A stretch of DNA of 64,000 nucleotides, from contig CAWGIM010000026.1 in assembly GCA_963822615.1 (NCBI GenBank), forward strand, positions 242,044 through 306,043, given 5' to 3'. This document shows, piece after piece, positions 63,007 to 64,000 of this stretch (its first letter is position 1; the number at the start of each line of letters is the position of its first letter). The stretch comes from Trebonia sp963822615. GTDB lineage: Bacteria > Actinomycetota > Actinomycetes > Streptosporangiales > Streptosporangiaceae. The notes below the pieces were generated by a model that made no database searches, had not been told where the DNA came from, and saw only the letters and a list, made by a program, of their open reading frames with translations. The translations under genes were made by a program, and so were the position numbers.

Positions 63007-64000
63007 ATGCAATCGGATATTGACGCTCAGCTGACCAGCTTCTTCGAAGAGACCCCGCCCCGCGACTTCGCCAAGGTGATGCGCGGATACGACCCGCACC
63101 AGGTCGACGAGCACATCCGTCAGCTCGCCAACGAGGTGCGGCGCCACCAGGAAGACGCGCAAGGCGCGCGGCGCGACCTGCAGGACGCCCAGCGGCAGAT
63201 CCAGGAGCAGGAGCGCCCCACTTACTCGGGCCTCGGCGCGCGCATCGAGCAGCTGCTCCGGCTGGCCGAGGAGCAGGCCACCGAGCTGGTGCAGGCGGCA
63301 CGGTCCGAGGCCAACGAGATCAAGGCGGCGGCCAAGGTCGACGGCGCCGAGCTGCGGGCCGCGGCCGAGAACGAGGCGGCCGAGCTGCGCGCCAACGCCA
63401 AGCGCGAGTCCGACGACCACCGCGGCGCGGCCGAGCGCGAGGCCGACTCGATCCGCACCAGCGCCCGGCGCGAGGCGGACGAGCTCACCTCCACCACCGA
63501 GCGCGAGGTCGCCAAGCTGCGCGCCACCGCCGACCACGAGGTAGCCGAGAAGCGGGCGTCCACCGAGCGGGACATCGCCAAGCTGCGCACCACCACCGAG
63601 CGCGAGGTGGCACAGCTCAAGGCGGCGGCCAAGCGCGAGCGGGACGAGATCCTCACCACCTCCAAGCGCCAGGCCGACGAGATGCGGTCGCAGGCGCAGC
63701 GCATCCTGGAGGAGAGCGAGGCGCAGCGGGCGCAGGCCGAGGCCGAGTTCGAGATCCAGCTGGCCGCCCGCCGCGAAGAGGCGGAGCGCCAGGAGGCCGA
63801 GCGGCTCGCCGCCGCCCAGGCCGCCACCCAGAAGCTGGTCTCCGAGGCCGAGCAGCGCGCGTCCACCGCCGAGCAGCGGGCCGCCAAGGCCTCGGCGCAG
63901 GCCGACCAGACCCGCCGGGACGCCGACCAGCACGCCCGGCAGCTGGTGTCCAACGCGAAGAAGAACGCCGACCAGATCGTCGCCCAGGCCAAGGCCCAGG
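63007..64000 (+). CDS. FilP/Scy-like DivIVA-domain coiled-coil protein, partial
   Basis: The frame starts at ATG 63007 and runs open to the right edge (331 codons). Residues 13-43 form a DivIVA-like module (EETPPRDFAKVMRGYDPHQV, then DEHIRQLANEV). YSGLGARIEQLLRLAEEQATEL is nearly the same as in Streptomyces FilP. The rest is a long coiled coil, rich in Glu, Ala and Arg, with repeated E(R/V)A(K/Q)LR-type units. FilP and Scy organise polar growth and cell stiffness in Streptomyces and are encoded next to a methylmalonyl-CoA epimerase and a thiolase, as here. The total size decides between FilP (about 310) and Scy (over 1200); with no stop by residue 331, a longer Scy-like protein is possible. 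Confidence 0.85.
   Translation, partial: MQSDIDAQLTSFFEETPPRDFAKVMRGYDPHQVDEHIRQLANEVRRHQEDAQGARRDLQDAQRQIQEQERPTYSGLGARIEQLLRLAEEQATELVQAARSEANEIKAAAKVDGAELRAAAENEAAELRANAKRESDDHRGAAEREADSIRTSARREADELTSTTEREVAKLRATADHEVAEKRASTERDIAKLRTTTEREVAQLKAAAKRERDEILTTSKRQADEMRSQAQRILEESEAQRAQAEAEFEIQLAARREEAERQEAERLAAAQAATQKLVSEAEQRASTAEQRAAKASAQADQTRRDADQHARQLVSNAKKNADQIVAQAKAQ

Overview
The window is chromosomal DNA from a high-GC actinomycete. Codon third positions are almost all G or C, GTG starts are common, and many genes have a TANNNT -10 hexamer 6-8 nt before the start codon, as in leaderless actinobacterial transcripts. Three blocks keep gene orders I know from Mycobacterium tuberculosis: pitA plus two small partners, dxr-rip1-ispG-GNAT, and pncB/clpS-DUF2017-mec-cysO-cysM-Rv1339-rph-rdgB. 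The right end (thiolase, methylmalonyl-CoA epimerase, FilP/Scy-type coiled coil) matches a Streptomyces neighbourhood. I infer a filamentous, non-mycobacterial actinomycete, possibly Streptosporangiales-like; the genus cannot be fixed from this sequence.

Layout. 1-2.5 kb: SGNH hydrolase fragment, propeller lipoprotein, universal stress protein. 2.6-15 kb: a split potassium locus. A 29-residue membrane peptide and kdpFABC come first; then a Ser/Thr kinase, an MhuD-like haem oxygenase and a degenerate MPN membrane protein; then kdpDE. 15-25 kb: Pit phosphate transporter with two small partners, an SDR lacking its catalytic Tyr, LacI, Lrp/agmatinase, P450-ferredoxin, LysR, acyltransferase, MarR. 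25-34 kb: GNAT, secreted alpha/beta hydrolase, DeoR, then the isoprenoid and membrane-protease block ispG-rip1-dxr. 34-41.7 kb: secreted trypsin-like protease, pterin dehydratase, gcvT-gcvH, DUF3618, K+/H+ antiporter, tRNA-Leu, Bcp peroxiredoxin, LppX-like lipoprotein, SDR, ALDH. 43-51 kb: VOC protein, then the rdgB to clpS operon (cysteine synthesis by CysM-CysO-Mec, RNA and nucleotide housekeeping), pncB, pncA and an acetate transporter. 51-57 kb: malic enzyme-AlgH-DUF3039-SF2 helicase operon, MarR, thioredoxin-TPR protein. 57-64 kb: Phd/VapC module, ECF sigma factor with a membrane propeller partner, thiolase, epimerase, and the start of a polar coiled-coil gene.

Working together. Kdp (import), KdpDE (control) and the NhaP2-type antiporter (export) give K+ homeostasis. 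Nicotinate and nicotinamide salvage genes stand side by side. CysO, CysM and Mec form the protein-bound sulfur route to cysteine. The most unusual items are a four-copy convergent array of a composite 20-bp motif at 9539-9665, a CysO whose diglycine is masked by two residues, active-site losses in an SDR and a VapC toxin, a dispersed 16-bp intergenic repeat that also lies inside dxr, and C-rich (on the minus strand) tracts after several minus-strand genes.
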